Assembly (NCBI RefSeq): GCF_000961885.1
Contig: NZ_JZKH01000062.1
Coordinates: 1 to 47,863, forward strand
Length of the DNA: 47,863 nt
Source of the DNA: Streptomyces rubellomurinus
Lineage (GTDB): Bacteria; Actinomycetota; Actinomycetes; Streptomycetales; Streptomycetaceae
Direction: 5' to 3'
The translations under genes and the position numbers were made by a program. Below the pieces are notes generated by a model that saw only the letters and a list, made by a program, of their open reading frames with translations, ran no database searches and was not told the DNA's origin. Every line of letters starts with the position of its first letter. Position 1 is the first letter of the stretch. Shown piece after piece: positions 1 through 8,405 of the stretch.

Positions 1-162
1 GGCGATGCGCCGGCAGTGGTCGGCGACGAGGTGGTGGTCGTCGTTGGCTTCGGCGCTGCCGCCCTGGCTGAGGTTGGCGAGGTAGCCGCCGGGGCGGGGA
101 CTGCGGGTCAGCGAGGTGACGATTGCTGGATGCCTGTGCTTGCGCTCCCCTAGACGCCGCAC
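1..162 (-). pseudogene. ATP-grasp-like C-terminal fragment, cut by left edge
   Basis: An open minus-strand frame enters from the window edge and reads back to a GTG at 160-162; an in-frame TAG lies a little further upstream (199-201). The translation contains TSLTRSPRPGGYLANLSQGG, which resembles the R..GGY.aNLsqGG segment near the active site of RimK/glutathione-synthetase-like ATP-grasp ligases. In an intact ligase this segment lies well inside the protein, so only a 3' part seems to be here, without an N-terminal half. It is either a remnant or a gene broken upstream. The assignment rests on motif resemblance only. Confidence 0.35.
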
Positions 163-239
163 GTGATCATGCCCTACGGGCGGGCCGGTTGCCGACTCCT
201 ACGGACTCGGATCCTCACCCGCACGTAGCCTCCGGCCGC

Positions 240-974
240 TCACGGAATCCAAGCGGCCGCCACCCGCTCGGCCACCGAGAAGTCGGTCCCGCAGTCCGGA
301 CACGTGGCTCGCCCGAACAGGTAACGGAGACCATGAGCCAGGCCCGCTTGGCCATCCGCCGAGGCCCTCGTGAACAGCCTCCGCGACAGCCCTTTCAGCT
401 CCTGCACCCGCGCCGGCAGGAGGGGCGACTTCTCCACTTCTTGCAGCGCGTAGTCGTCGGTGCAGCAGAAGGAGTCGTCCTGCCCGATCACCACGAAAAT
501 GTTGACGTCGCAGTAGGGACAGTCGACCTCGTACTCGCCGCTCTGCAGGCCGTCCAGGGAACGGTCCCAGATCTCGACACCCTCAAAGGAGAGCAGGGCC
601 TGCAGCAGGTTCACGTATTCCTCGACCTCGGCCGCCTGGCTCAGGCAACGATCGGTGAGGTGGTGCAGAACCGCAATGGGAGCGGAGAAGTCCGCCAGAG
701 GGCTGTCGGGCTCGGACAGGCCGGGCGAACAGGAAGCGATCGCTCCCGCCGCCAGCAGCACCCAGCTTCGGGCCTCCGGGCTGCTCGCGGTTGCGATCTC
801 AGCCAAGCGCGGAAGCGCCGCGAAGCTGGCAGCGAAGGCGGTGTCCAACTGCGGGCACAGGTGGTCCATCAGCTCGGCCCACACACCGCTCGGATCGGCC
901 TCGAATCGGTCCAGGAGGCCAGGCACGTGTTCCGCGGAACCGCACGCGTCGGTGAGTGTCGACCAATCCGTCAT
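240..974 (-). CDS. Hypothetical protein with two CxxC pairs
   Basis: A 244-residue soluble protein not recognised by name. The N-terminal two thirds is helical and rich in Leu/Ala/Glu, like HEAT-type or immunity-like proteins. The C-terminal third carries CPYC (about residues 152-155), a CC pair (170-171) and CPDC (225-228), which together could bind one zinc ion, as in a split zinc ribbon. The start is uncertain: the ATG at 974 has no clear ribosome site, and an in-frame TTG at 1019 with GGAG just upstream would add 15 residues. No function can be inferred from neighbours. Confidence 0.7.
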   Translation of the reverse strand: MTDWSTLTDACGSAEHVPGLLDRFEADPSGVWAELMDHLCPQLDTAFAASFAALPRLAEIATASSPEARSWVLLAAGAIASCSPGLSEPDSPLADFSAPIAVLHHLTDRCLSQAAEVEEYVNLLQALLSFEGVEIWDRSLDGLQSGEYEVDCPYCDVNIFVVIGQDDSFCCTDDYALQEVEKSPLLPARVQELKGLSRRLFTRASADGQAGLAHGLRYLFGRATCPDCGTDFSVAERVAAAWIP

Positions 975-1019
975 GCGGTCATCCAACCAGGCGGCTCTGG
1001 ACGGGCTGCACTGGGTCAA

Positions 1020-1441
1020 GCGACTCCAAGGTCATTCACGGACAGGACCGCTGATGGCTTCCTTGCGGAATGACATTCGCGTGATCCTCCGCCACCTCGT
1101 GGCGGTCAGCTTCGGTCATGGCCTTACCGGTCAACTTCCGTCCGTCGAGCGTCACTCGGCGTCGTCGAAGGGCGGAGGCTTCAGGGCCGGGCCTGATGGA
1201 GGAATCGCTGGAAGCGGCCTGGGAGTTCGGGCTGGGAGTTCGGGCTGGACAGTCGGCCTCCTCCGGGCCGCGCCACCTGGGCGCCCGGCGGGGAGCGCCA
1301 GGGGGCGGTGGCGGGGCCGGCCGGGTGCTTGCCGAGGCGGACCGGCGGCTTCTGCGACGGGGCCGGGCCCTGCTGGCCAGCCTGACGACGCGTGCCTGGA
1401 CGCCCCGGCCCGGCGTGCGGGCAGGGGCGTTCAGGGGCCGT
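1020..1441. other. Intergenic stretch without a convincing gene
   Basis: About 420 bases with only Arg/Gly/Pro-rich overlapping frames typical of non-coding GC-rich DNA. It holds one perfect tandem duplication (listed separately). I see no promoter or RNA gene here. Confidence 0.5.
1219..1244. repeat. 13-bp perfect tandem duplication
   Basis: CTGGGAGTTCGGG is present twice head to tail (1219-1231 and 1232-1244). It lies in non-coding DNA and probably reflects replication slippage. Confidence 0.8.
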
Positions 1442-1519
1442 TCAGCACTGGGGGCGGCGGCCGTGGTTGGCTCCGCGGCGGGCGCGGGCCTTCTTCTTGC
1501 GGCGGCGCTTGGACGACAT
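1442..1519 (-). CDS. bL37-like 25-residue basic protein
   Basis: A 25-residue Lys/Arg-rich protein that starts MSSKRRRKKKARA and ends with a GANHGRRPQC-type tail. The pattern (basic N-terminus followed by ANHGkRP near the C-terminus) matches the tiny actinobacterial large-subunit ribosomal protein bL37 as I recall it. A strong AAGGAG site lies 6 bases before the ATG, which supports translation despite the length. It is divergent from the membrane protein at 1702. It would act on the 50S subunit if the family call is right. Ordinary ORF length cut-offs miss it. Confidence 0.7.
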   Translation of the reverse strand: MSSKRRRKKKARARRGANHGRRPQC

Positions 1520-1701
1520 GGCCACTCCTTCCGCTTCCGGGGGACGCGCGAGGGATGCGAAACCCTTGCGACCTCCACCGTTCCACACCCGGGCCCCCGC
1601 CGCGCCCCGGGCCGGCGGGCGTCACTATTCGTCTGCGACCGGCCCACTCGCTGTGATCTACTGCGACGCGTTCACCGTTCACGCGCAAGTCCGTTCCGGG
1701 A

Positions 1702-2238
1702 GTGGGAAGTTCGTTGAGTGTCAGCTGCCCCCTGTGTGCCGCGCCGCTCGACGTCCGTACCCGCGCGCTGCTCGCCCCACCGCCCGACGAGGCCGTCGCG
1801 ACCAGCGCGGCGGCGACCACGCTGTTCGTCCTCAGTGCGGCATTCTGCCCGCTCGGCGTCGTCAGTGCGCTGAACGACCACGCGGACGCCGGCGGCTCCA
1901 CGGCCTACCAACTGGGCTACCGGATAGGCCACTTCGTCCTCCCGGCGATCCTGCTCGCGGCCGGCCTGACCGTCCGCGCCGCCGCGCGCCGCCGCCGGGA
2001 GCGGGCCATGGGCACGAACCGTGAGGAACGCCGGGCCCACCGGCAGTGGCAGCTGCACGTGTGGCAGGCGGCCTGGCTGTGCCGACGCTGCCGGGTCGCG
2101 TTCATCCCCGCCGGCGCCCTGCGCCCCGGCTGCCCAGCCTCGCCCGCGGTGGGCCTGGAGCACTTCCCCCAGTGGATCAAGGCCACCGCCGAGCACCCCT
2201 TCGCCTCGATCAGCGCTCCCGAGACCCCACCCCGCTGA
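1702..2238 (+). CDS. Two-TM membrane protein with zinc-ribbon-type cysteines
   Basis: A 178-residue protein. An N-terminal CPLC (about residues 9-12) and a CRRC (about 127-130) look like the two halves of a zinc ribbon. Between them are two hydrophobic stretches (about residues 34-52 and 75-92) that would form two membrane helices, followed by a highly basic loop. The start is taken as the GTG at 1702; an in-frame TTG at 1714 has better spacing from GGGAG at 1698-1702. The family is not recognised. A small hairpin follows the stop. Confidence 0.65.
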   Translation: MGSSLSVSCPLCAAPLDVRTRALLAPPPDEAVATSAAATTLFVLSAAFCPLGVVSALNDHADAGGSTAYQLGYRIGHFVLPAILLAAGLTVRAAARRRRERAMGTNREERRAHRQWQLHVWQAAWLCRRCRVAFIPAGALRPGCPASPAVGLEHFPQWIKATAEHPFASISAPETPPR

Positions 2239-2244
2239 CCCCCC

Positions 2245-2266
2245 GCGGCCCGTCAAGGCGGGCCGC
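2245..2266 (+). terminator. Hairpin after the 1702 gene
   Basis: GCGGCCC (2245-2251) pairs perfectly with GGGCCGC (2260-2266) across an 8-base loop, 6 bases after the stop. There is no U-tract, so it is a weak or factor-assisted terminator. Confidence 0.45.
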
Positions 2267-2405
2267 CCGGCCTCACCCGTTCGGGTGGCCGGTGTGCGCG
2301 AGAGGCCCGGTGGGCCGTAGCGTCGGGGCGACACACGGGGACGGCGCGCGAGGCGCGACGAGGGACGCGACGAGCGACGCGCAGAGTGACGGGCGGTGCA
2401 CGAAG

Positions 2406-3275
2406 GTGGCAGGGGCGGGCAAGCGGCGGTGGGGACGGGCCGCGAGGGCCCTGGCGGTGGCAGCGGCGGTACTGGCGGCGTCCGCGTGCACCGCCGCCCC
2501 CACCCCGAACGGCGACGGCACCGGGGCCCGCCCCGCGGCGGTCTCCGCCGGCGCCGACGCGGCGGACGGCACACCGCCCGCCGCCGGCCGGCCGCTGGCG
2601 CTGGTCTACCGCGGGCCGGCCGCCTGCGACGGCTGCGCGGAGGCCGCCCGGCAGATGCTGGAGCGCGAGGGCTACGGCGTGCGCTACATCGGGGCGCGCG
2701 AACAGCTGCACTTCGGCGCCGACGCCTTCGCCGGGGCGGCCCTGTACGTGCAGCCGGGCGGCACCAACGGCCAGGAGGTGAGCACCGCCTGGCGCCTGCT
2801 GCAGCACGAGACCGGCTTCTCCCCCGACCTGGTCCGCGACTTCGTACGCGCCGGCGGCCACTACCTCGGCCTGTGCATGGGCGGCTACCTCGCGGGCGAC
2901 CCCGGCTACGACCTGCTGCCCGGCGACTCCGGGCAGTACATCCACTCCCCCGGCGCGAGCATCACCGACGAACACGACCACCTCGTCGACGTCGCCTGGC
3001 GGGGACAGAACCGGCGCATGTACTTCCAGGACGGCCCCTACTTCGACGTCCACGGCCCCGGCGTGGACGTGCTCGCCCGCTACAGCAACAACCGGGCCGC
3101 CGCCGTCGTCGCCCCCTACGGCGCGGGCCGCGTCGCGGTCAGCGGACCGCACCCGGAAGCCCCGTCCGACTGGTACGACGACTACGACCTGACCGACGAG
3201 TCCACCACCGGCCGCGTCCTGGGCGCGGACCTGCTCCACACCCTCACCCCCACCGCACCGCCGTCCGCCCCCTGA
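2406..3275 (+). CDS. BPL-N / class I GATase-like lipoprotein
   Basis: A 289-residue predicted lipoprotein. The basic N-terminus, hydrophobic core and lipobox LAASAC put the acylated Cys at about residue 28. The mature part, from about residue 62 (RPLALVYRGPAACDGC) to the end, resembles the N-terminal domain of biotin-protein ligase. That domain has a glutamine-amidotransferase-like fold with a nucleophile-elbow Cys, here GLCMGG at about residue 157. Ordinary amidotransferases have a Cys-His-Glu triad; in BPL-N proteins the activity is unknown. The GTG at 2406 gives a proper signal peptide; the ribosome site is weak. The open frame extends upstream without similarity. Confidence 0.75.
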   Translation: MAGAGKRRWGRAARALAVAAAVLAASACTAAPTPNGDGTGARPAAVSAGADAADGTPPAAGRPLALVYRGPAACDGCAEAARQMLEREGYGVRYIGAREQLHFGADAFAGAALYVQPGGTNGQEVSTAWRLLQHETGFSPDLVRDFVRAGGHYLGLCMGGYLAGDPGYDLLPGDSGQYIHSPGASITDEHDHLVDVAWRGQNRRMYFQDGPYFDVHGPGVDVLARYSNNRAAAVVAPYGAGRVAVSGPHPEAPSDWYDDYDLTDESTTGRVLGADLLHTLTPTAPPSAP

Positions 3276-3295
3276 CGGCCGACGGGAGCGTCAGG
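3271..3295. terminator. Hairpin shared by two convergent stop codons
   Basis: CCTGACG (3271-3277) and CGTCAGG (3289-3295) form a perfect 7-bp stem. The left arm contains the TGA of the plus-strand lipoprotein gene and the right arm the TGA of the minus-strand gene, so one compact hairpin ends both converging transcripts. Confidence 0.5.
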
Positions 3296-3938
3296 CGGTG
3301 CCGCCGCAGGAGTCGCACACCCCGGTCGCCGGCAGCTCGATGAAGCACCTCGGACACACGGCCTGCACCCGCACCGCAGCCGCGGCCGCAGCCCCGGAGG
3401 CTCCGGACGCTCCGGAGCGTCCGGACCCCGCGGCCGGGGCCTTCGCGGAGGCCTTGCGCAGCAGCGCGGCCCGCAGCTTGGGCGCCAGCGCCGGGGTGCC
3501 CCCGTCCTCCGGCAGCTCGGCGCCGAAGTGCCGGTAGCAGGCCAGTCGGGCCGCCGCCGCGTGCTCCTCCCGGTCCATCTCCCCCGCCAGCGGCGCGAAG
3601 CCAGCCACCGCCAGCACCTCCTGGTAGCCGGCGCCGACCTTGCCGTCCGCCGCGTGCACCACCAGGGACGTCAGCGGCGGGTCCCCGCGCCGGTGGGCCT
3701 CCCGGATCACCAGCCCCAGCACCTTGCCGATCCAGTAGCGCTGCTCCACCCGGGTACGGACCCCGGAGGCCTCCTGCACCGCCTCCGCCAGCTCCGCGTA
3801 CGTGATCACGGCGTGGTAGCGCCCCGCCACCTCCACCAGCGCGGGATACGCCGCCCTGGTCCACACCATCTGCGCCTGCACCGGACTCACCGGCGCACCG
3901 TCGGCCACCCGCCAGTACCCGTGCTGCTGTTCCGCCAC
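3291..3938 (-). CDS. Hypothetical protein with C-terminal zinc ribbon
   Basis: A 215-residue protein of unknown function. The body has a helical pattern (ITYAELAEAVQEASGVRTR, then RYWIGKVLGLVIREAHRRGDPPLTSLVV) that resembles small domains found beside restriction-type genes, but I cannot name the family. After an Ala/Gly/Ser linker, CPRC and CDSC close the protein as a zinc ribbon. The GTG at 3938 is chosen; an upstream in-frame ATG at 3989 would add 17 Gly-rich residues. It converges on the BPL-N lipoprotein. Confidence 0.65.
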   Translation of the reverse strand: MAEQQHGYWRVADGAPVSPVQAQMVWTRAAYPALVEVAGRYHAVITYAELAEAVQEASGVRTRVEQRYWIGKVLGLVIREAHRRGDPPLTSLVVHAADGKVGAGYQEVLAVAGFAPLAGEMDREEHAAAARLACYRHFGAELPEDGGTPALAPKLRAALLRKASAKAPAAGSGRSGASGASGAAAAAAVRVQAVCPRCFIELPATGVCDSCGGTA

Positions 3939-4095
3939 CGCACCCACCCCACCGCATCCGGGCCCACGCGCCCATCCGTCCCTGCGCACACGAGGCTACC
4001 GCCCCACCGGGAGAGCACAGCAGGCGCCACCGCACCCCGCGCCGCCGACGCACCAACGGCGTGCCAACACCAGGCGAAGAGGAACGGAGGAACAA

Positions 4096-4141
4096 GGAAA
4101 AAGCGGTGCGGTCACGGCTGGAGGAGCCGTGACCGCACCGC
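4096..4141 (-). terminator. Strong intrinsic terminator of the Pls-type synthetase gene
   Basis: A perfect 17-bp stem (4103-4119 with 4125-4141; left arm GCGGTGCGGTCACGGCT) closes on a GGAGG loop. Read on the minus strand it starts 8 bases after the synthetase stop codon and is followed by a T-rich run (TTTTTCC, 4096-4102), the textbook form of a rho-independent terminator. Confidence 0.9.
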
Positions 4142-4148
4142 GGGCGCG

Positions 4149-7100
4149 TCACGCGGCGGCAGTGCGCCGGCGACCGCGGCCGGCCCGGTGGCCGGCGGGT
4201 GGGGTGGGGTCGGCGTTCCAGGCGGCGACGGGGTTGCCGAGCCAGCGGGTGGCGCCGGGCACGTTCTCCCCGCGCATCACGAGGGAGGCCGGGCCGACCG
4301 TCGTGTTGTCGCCGAGGGAGGTGTTGAGCAGGACGATCGAGTGCGGGCCGGTGGTGGAGCCCGCGCCCAGGTGCACCGGGCCCAGCCGCATGACGCGGTC
4401 GTGGAACAGGTGGGTCTGCAGCACGGTGCCGCGGTTGACGCTCGCCCCCGCCTCCACCGTCACCAGGTCGCTCTCCGGCAGCCAGTGGGTCTCGCACCAC
4501 ACGCCGCGCCCGATCTTCGCGCCCAAGGAGCGCAGCCACACGTTCAGGTACGGGGTGCCGGTGATCGCGCCGCCGCCGAACGGCATGGCGAGCTCCTCCA
4601 CGAAGGTGTCGTAGAGCTCGTTGCGCCAGACGAAGGACGACCAGAGCGGGTGCTCCGCGACCCGGAACCGGCCCACCAGGAGCCACTTGGCGGCGGTGGT
4701 GACGGCGCAGGCGACCACGGCCGCGGCGACCAGGACGAGCCCGGCGGCCCCGACCGCGATGCCGAGCCCGTAGTCGTCGCGCAGCGCCTGCAGGGCGGCG
4801 AACACCAGGTCGCCGAGCAGGGCCGCGACTATCACCGGCAGCAGCCGGCAGAGCTCGACGCCGGCGCGCGCCCACATCAGGCGCTTCGGCGGGTCGTAGG
4901 TGCGGCCCTCGCCGCCGGTGTCGGCCACGCGCGGCAGCGCGAAGGCGGGCCGGCCCAGCCAGGAGGAGCCCTCGGGGGCGTGGGCGGGGGTGTCGGACAG
5001 CACGCCGACCAGGGAGTTGTCCGGCAGGCTGCGGCCGGGGCCGACGATGCCGGAGTTCCCGACGAAGGAACGGCGGCCGACGTGCGAGCGGCCGACGTGC
5101 AGCCAGCCGCCGCGCAGCTCGTACGGCGCCACCAGCGTGTCGTCGGCGAGGAACGCGCCGTCGTCCACCCGCATCAGCGAGGGCAGCGACAGCACCGTCG
5201 AGGCCTCGACCCGCCGGCCGACCTTCGCGCCCAGCACGCGCAGCCACACCGGGGTGAGCAGCGAGGCGTAGAACGGGAACAGGGTGCGCCGCGCGGTGTC
5301 GCTCAGGCGCGAGACGGCCCACGCGCAGAACGCGACCCGGCCGACCGCCGGGTGGAAGCCCGGGCGCAGCGGCAGCGAGAAGGTCCGCACCAGCAGGGCT
5401 ATCAGCGCGGCGTGGCAGAAGACGGTCAGCACCGCGAGCGGGACGGTCAGCGGCAGCAGCTGGAGCAGGGCGGCCACCAGGGTGCGGTCGGTGTCGATCG
5501 TCGGGTAGATGATCAGCAGCGCCGGCAGGGCGGCGATGATCGGCACCAGGCCGAAGAGGGCGAAGCCGACGCCGTAGGCGAGGTTCCAGATCCGCGAGCG
5601 GCGGGCCGGGTGGGCGGGCCAGGGGGTGCGGGCCTCGGTGGAGGGGCGGGCCGGCGAGCCGTGCCAGTGCTCGTCGGCCGGGACGGCTCCGGTGACGCAG
5701 GAGCCGGGCGCGATCTCGGCGCCGGCGCCGACGCGGGCGCCGGGCATCAGGGTGGCGCGGTGGCCGACGCTCGCCCCCTCGCCGACCTCGATGTGGCCGA
5801 GCTGCAGGACGTCGCCGTCGAGCCACCAGCCGGCGATGTCGACCTCGGGTTCGATGCTGGCGCCGGCGCCCAGGCGGGCCAGGCCGGTGACCGGGGGCAG
5901 GGTGTGCAGCTGGACGCCCTTGCCGACGCGGCAGCCGAGCCAGCGGGCGTAGCGGGCGGCCCAGGGGGTGCCGGCCAGCGCGCCGGTGCCGAACATCGCG
6001 GTGTAGCGTTCGGCGGCCCACAGCCGCAGGTGGACGTGGCCGCCGCGCGGGTGGCTGCCGGGGCGGACCCCGGCGGTGATCACGCGGGCGCCGGCGGCGG
6101 CGAGCAGGGTGCGGCCGGGGGCGCTGTAGAAGAGGATCAGGCCCCCTATCACCGGCCACCACGAGCTGTGCGGCGCCCAGGCCAGGTGGTTGCCCATGAG
6201 GTTGTCGAGGGCGATCAGGACGACCACCCAGCGCAGTCCGGCGAGGCCGAACATGCCGAGCAGGATGAGCGTCTGCCACAGGCCCGCGCTGCGCGGGGTG
6301 CGGCGCACCGGCCGTACGGGGGCGGCGGGGCCGGTTTCCCGGGCGGCGGCCGCACCGGGGGCCGGGGCGAGGCCGTCGAGGAAGCCGGCGAGGTCGCCGA
6401 GCACCGGGTGGGCGTACAGGTCGGCGACGGAGACGCCGCTGTGCCGGGTGCGGAGCTCGGAGACCAGGCGGGCGGCGGTGAGGCTGGAGCCGCCGAGGGC
6501 GAAGAAGTCGTCGTCGGCGCCGGGGGCCATGCCGAGCAGCTTCTCCCAGTGCCCGGCGAGCCAGCCGGCCGTCCCGTCCAGGGTGGCGGCGGGGGCGGCG
6601 GTGCCGGTGGTGGCGAGCGGCCAGGGCAGGGCGTTGCGGTCGACCTTGCCGGAGGTCTTGGTGGGCAGGGAGTCGACCAGGGCGAGCACGGGCACCAGCG
6701 GCGCGGGCAGGCGCTCAAGCAGCTGCTGGCGGGCGGCGGCCAGGTCGGGGGCGGCGCCGGGCCGGGCGACGAGGTAGCCGACCAGCAGGTCGGCGCCGGC
6801 CGGGGTCTTGCGCACGGCCGCGGCGGCGGCGCGGATGCCGGGCAGGGCCTGCAGGGCGGCGTCGATCTCGCCGAGCTCGATGCGGCGGCCGCCGAGTTTG
6901 ATCTGGTCGTCGGCGCGGCCGACGAAGACCAGGCCCTCGGGTTCGTTGCGGACCAGGTCGCCGCTGCGGTAGACCCGCGGGGAGGCGAAGAGGGGGTGCG
7001 GGCTGTACTTCTCGGCGTCCTTGGCGGGGTCGAGGTAGCGGGCGGTGCCGACGCCGCTGATCAGCAGTTCGCCGGTCTCGTACCAGGGCACGGGGTGGCC

Positions 7101-8129
7101 GGCCTGGTCGACGACGGCGATCTCCCAGCCGTCCAGCGGCGCGCCGATGCGCACCGGCTCGCCGGGCAGCATCCGGGCCGCGGTGGCCACCACGGTGGTC
7201 TCGGTGGGGCCGTAGGTGTTCCAGAACTCGCGGCCGCCGACGGCCAGGCGTTCGACGAGTTCGGCGGGGCAGGACTCGCCGCCGACGATGATCAGGCGGA
7301 CCTGGTCGAGGCACTCCTGCGGCCACAGGGCGAGCAGGGTGGGGACGGTGGAGATGGCGGTGATGCGCCGCTCGACCAGCCAGGGGCCGAGGTCGGTGCC
7401 GGCCTTGACCAGGGAGCGGGGGGCGGGCACCAGGCAGGCGCCGTGGCGCCAGGCCAGCCACATCTCCTCGCAGGAGGCGTCGAAGGCGACGGACAGCCCC
7501 GCGAGGACCCGGTCGCCGGGGCCGAGCGGGCGGTTCGGCAGGAAGATGCGGGCCTCGGCGTCGACGAAGGCGGCGGCGCTGCGGTGGCTGACGGCCACGC
7601 CCTTGGGGCGGCCGGTGGTGCCGGAGGTGAAGATGATCCACGCGTCGTCGGCGGGCGAGGGCCAGGCGGGGCGGCCGGAGGGCCGGGCGGCGGGCCCGGC
7701 GTACAGCTGGCGGCCGGCGCCGAGGACGGCGCAGACCTGGGCGTCCTGCCAGATCATCTCGGCGCGCTCGTCGGGGTCGTCGGCGTCCACCGGCACGTAG
7801 GCGGCGCCGCAGCGCAGCACGGCGAGGATCGCGACGTACAGGTCGGCGGTGCCGGACGGGATGCGCACGCCGACGCGGTCGCCGCAGCCGATGCCGTGGC
7901 CGGCGAGCACGCCGGCGAGGCCGTCGACCTCCTGCATCAGGGTGCGGTAGTCGAGGACGGCGTCGCCGGTGTCGAGCGCGGGCGCGTGGGGGTGGGCGGC
8001 GGCGGTCGCGGCGATGATGTCGAGCAGACTGCGCGGGTGGGCGGGTTGGGCCACCGGCCAGCCCGCCGCGGGCCCGTGGTGGGGGCGGTGCAGCGTGCCT
8101 GGGCCGGCCGTGTCGTGGCGTGGGTCCAT
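4149..8129 (-). CDS. pls-like: Pls/PosA-family non-ribosomal peptide synthetase
   Basis: A 1326-residue single-module membrane synthetase, close in length to epsilon-poly-L-lysine synthetase Pls (about 1319). Adenylation motifs run in order: IIFTSGTTGRPKG (about 165-177), FDASCEEMW (216-224), NTYGPTE (304-310), YRSGDLV (387-393), GRADDQIKLGGRRIELGE (404-421) and KTSGKVDR (491-498). The carrier domain has DDFFALGGSSL (540-550), with the phosphopantetheine Ser at 548 or 549. After about residue 620 come several membrane helices that alternate with hexapeptide-repeat-like segments, the terminal domain typical of this family, which joins monomers one by one. There is no thioesterase. The ATG at 8129 has GAGGAA 9 bases upstream. 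The amino acid used cannot be read with confidence; Lys or another diamino acid is inferred from family resemblance. Confidence 0.88.
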   Translation of the reverse strand: MDPRHDTAGPGTLHRPHHGPAAGWPVAQPAHPRSLLDIIAATAAAHPHAPALDTGDAVLDYRTLMQEVDGLAGVLAGHGIGCGDRVGVRIPSGTADLYVAILAVLRCGAAYVPVDADDPDERAEMIWQDAQVCAVLGAGRQLYAGPAARPSGRPAWPSPADDAWIIFTSGTTGRPKGVAVSHRSAAAFVDAEARIFLPNRPLGPGDRVLAGLSVAFDASCEEMWLAWRHGACLVPAPRSLVKAGTDLGPWLVERRITAISTVPTLLALWPQECLDQVRLIIVGGESCPAELVERLAVGGREFWNTYGPTETTVVATAARMLPGEPVRIGAPLDGWEIAVVDQAGHPVPWYETGELLISGVGTARYLDPAKDAEKYSPHPLFASPRVYRSGDLVRNEPEGLVFVGRADDQIKLGGRRIELGEIDAALQALPGIRAAAAAVRKTPAGADLLVGYLVARPGAAPDLAAARQQLLERLPAPLVPVLALVDSLPTKTSGKVDRNALPWPLATTGTAAPAATLDGTAGWLAGHWEKLLGMAPGADDDFFALGGSSLTAARLVSELRTRHSGVSVADLYAHPVLGDLAGFLDGLAPAPGAAAARETGPAAPVRPVRRTPRSAGLWQTLILLGMFGLAGLRWVVVLIALDNLMGNHLAWAPHSSWWPVIGGLILFYSAPGRTLLAAAGARVITAGVRPGSHPRGGHVHLRLWAAERYTAMFGTGALAGTPWAARYARWLGCRVGKGVQLHTLPPVTGLARLGAGASIEPEVDIAGWWLDGDVLQLGHIEVGEGASVGHRATLMPGARVGAGAEIAPGSCVTGAVPADEHWHGSPARPSTEARTPWPAHPARRSRIWNLAYGVGFALFGLVPIIAALPALLIIYPTIDTDRTLVAALLQLLPLTVPLAVLTVFCHAALIALLVRTFSLPLRPGFHPAVGRVAFCAWAVSRLSDTARRTLFPFYASLLTPVWLRVLGAKVGRRVEASTVLSLPSLMRVDDGAFLADDTLVAPYELRGGWLHVGRSHVGRRSFVGNSGIVGPGRSLPDNSLVGVLSDTPAHAPEGSSWLGRPAFALPRVADTGGEGRTYDPPKRLMWARAGVELCRLLPVIVAALLGDLVFAALQALRDDYGLGIAVGAAGLVLVAAAVVACAVTTAAKWLLVGRFRVAEHPLWSSFVWRNELYDTFVEELAMPFGGGAITGTPYLNVWLRSLGAKIGRGVWCETHWLPESDLVTVEAGASVNRGTVLQTHLFHDRVMRLGPVHLGAGSTTGPHSIVLLNTSLGDNTTVGPASLVMRGENVPGATRWLGNPVAAWNADPTPPAGHRAGRGRRRTAAA

Positions 8130-8226
8130 GGGGTTGGGTTCCTCGGCTCCGGTTTCCTGAGGGCGCGCGGACGGGCTACAAGCGTCTGACGTGGGTGTCA
8201 GCGGGTGGGGCGCGCCCACTCACCAT

Positions 8227-8242
8227 GACTCCGTGCGGAGTC
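8227..8242. promoter_or_regulatory. 7-bp-arm palindrome upstream of the synthetase gene
   Basis: GACTCCG-TG-CGGAGTC is a perfect inverted repeat about 100 bases upstream of the synthetase start, just downstream of the candidate promoter. It could be an operator or a leader hairpin in the mRNA. Confidence 0.45.
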
Positions 8243-8405
8243 GGCTGGATGCAGCGAAGGTGCGGTCAAAGGAAATTCTCATCATCGATGCCGTGCGGGG
8301 TGGTGCCGGATCGAATCGAATGTCGTTTTGGTGCTTTCAGGTCATATTCGCTGGTGGAGCGTAATCGGCGAAAACGGGAGACGCGTGACGGCAGGGGGAA
8401 GAGTG

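Noticed and set aside
1118..1717. Plus-strand open frame across the bL37-like gene
   Set aside because: It has no ribosome site or domain and is antisense to a gene with ideal initiation signals.
3528..8189. Very long plus-strand open frame (about 1550 codons) antisense to the Pls-type synthetase
   Set aside because: Its translation is Gly/Ala/Gln/Asp-rich low-complexity sequence, as expected on the opposite strand of a GC-rich gene; the minus strand carries every NRPS motif.
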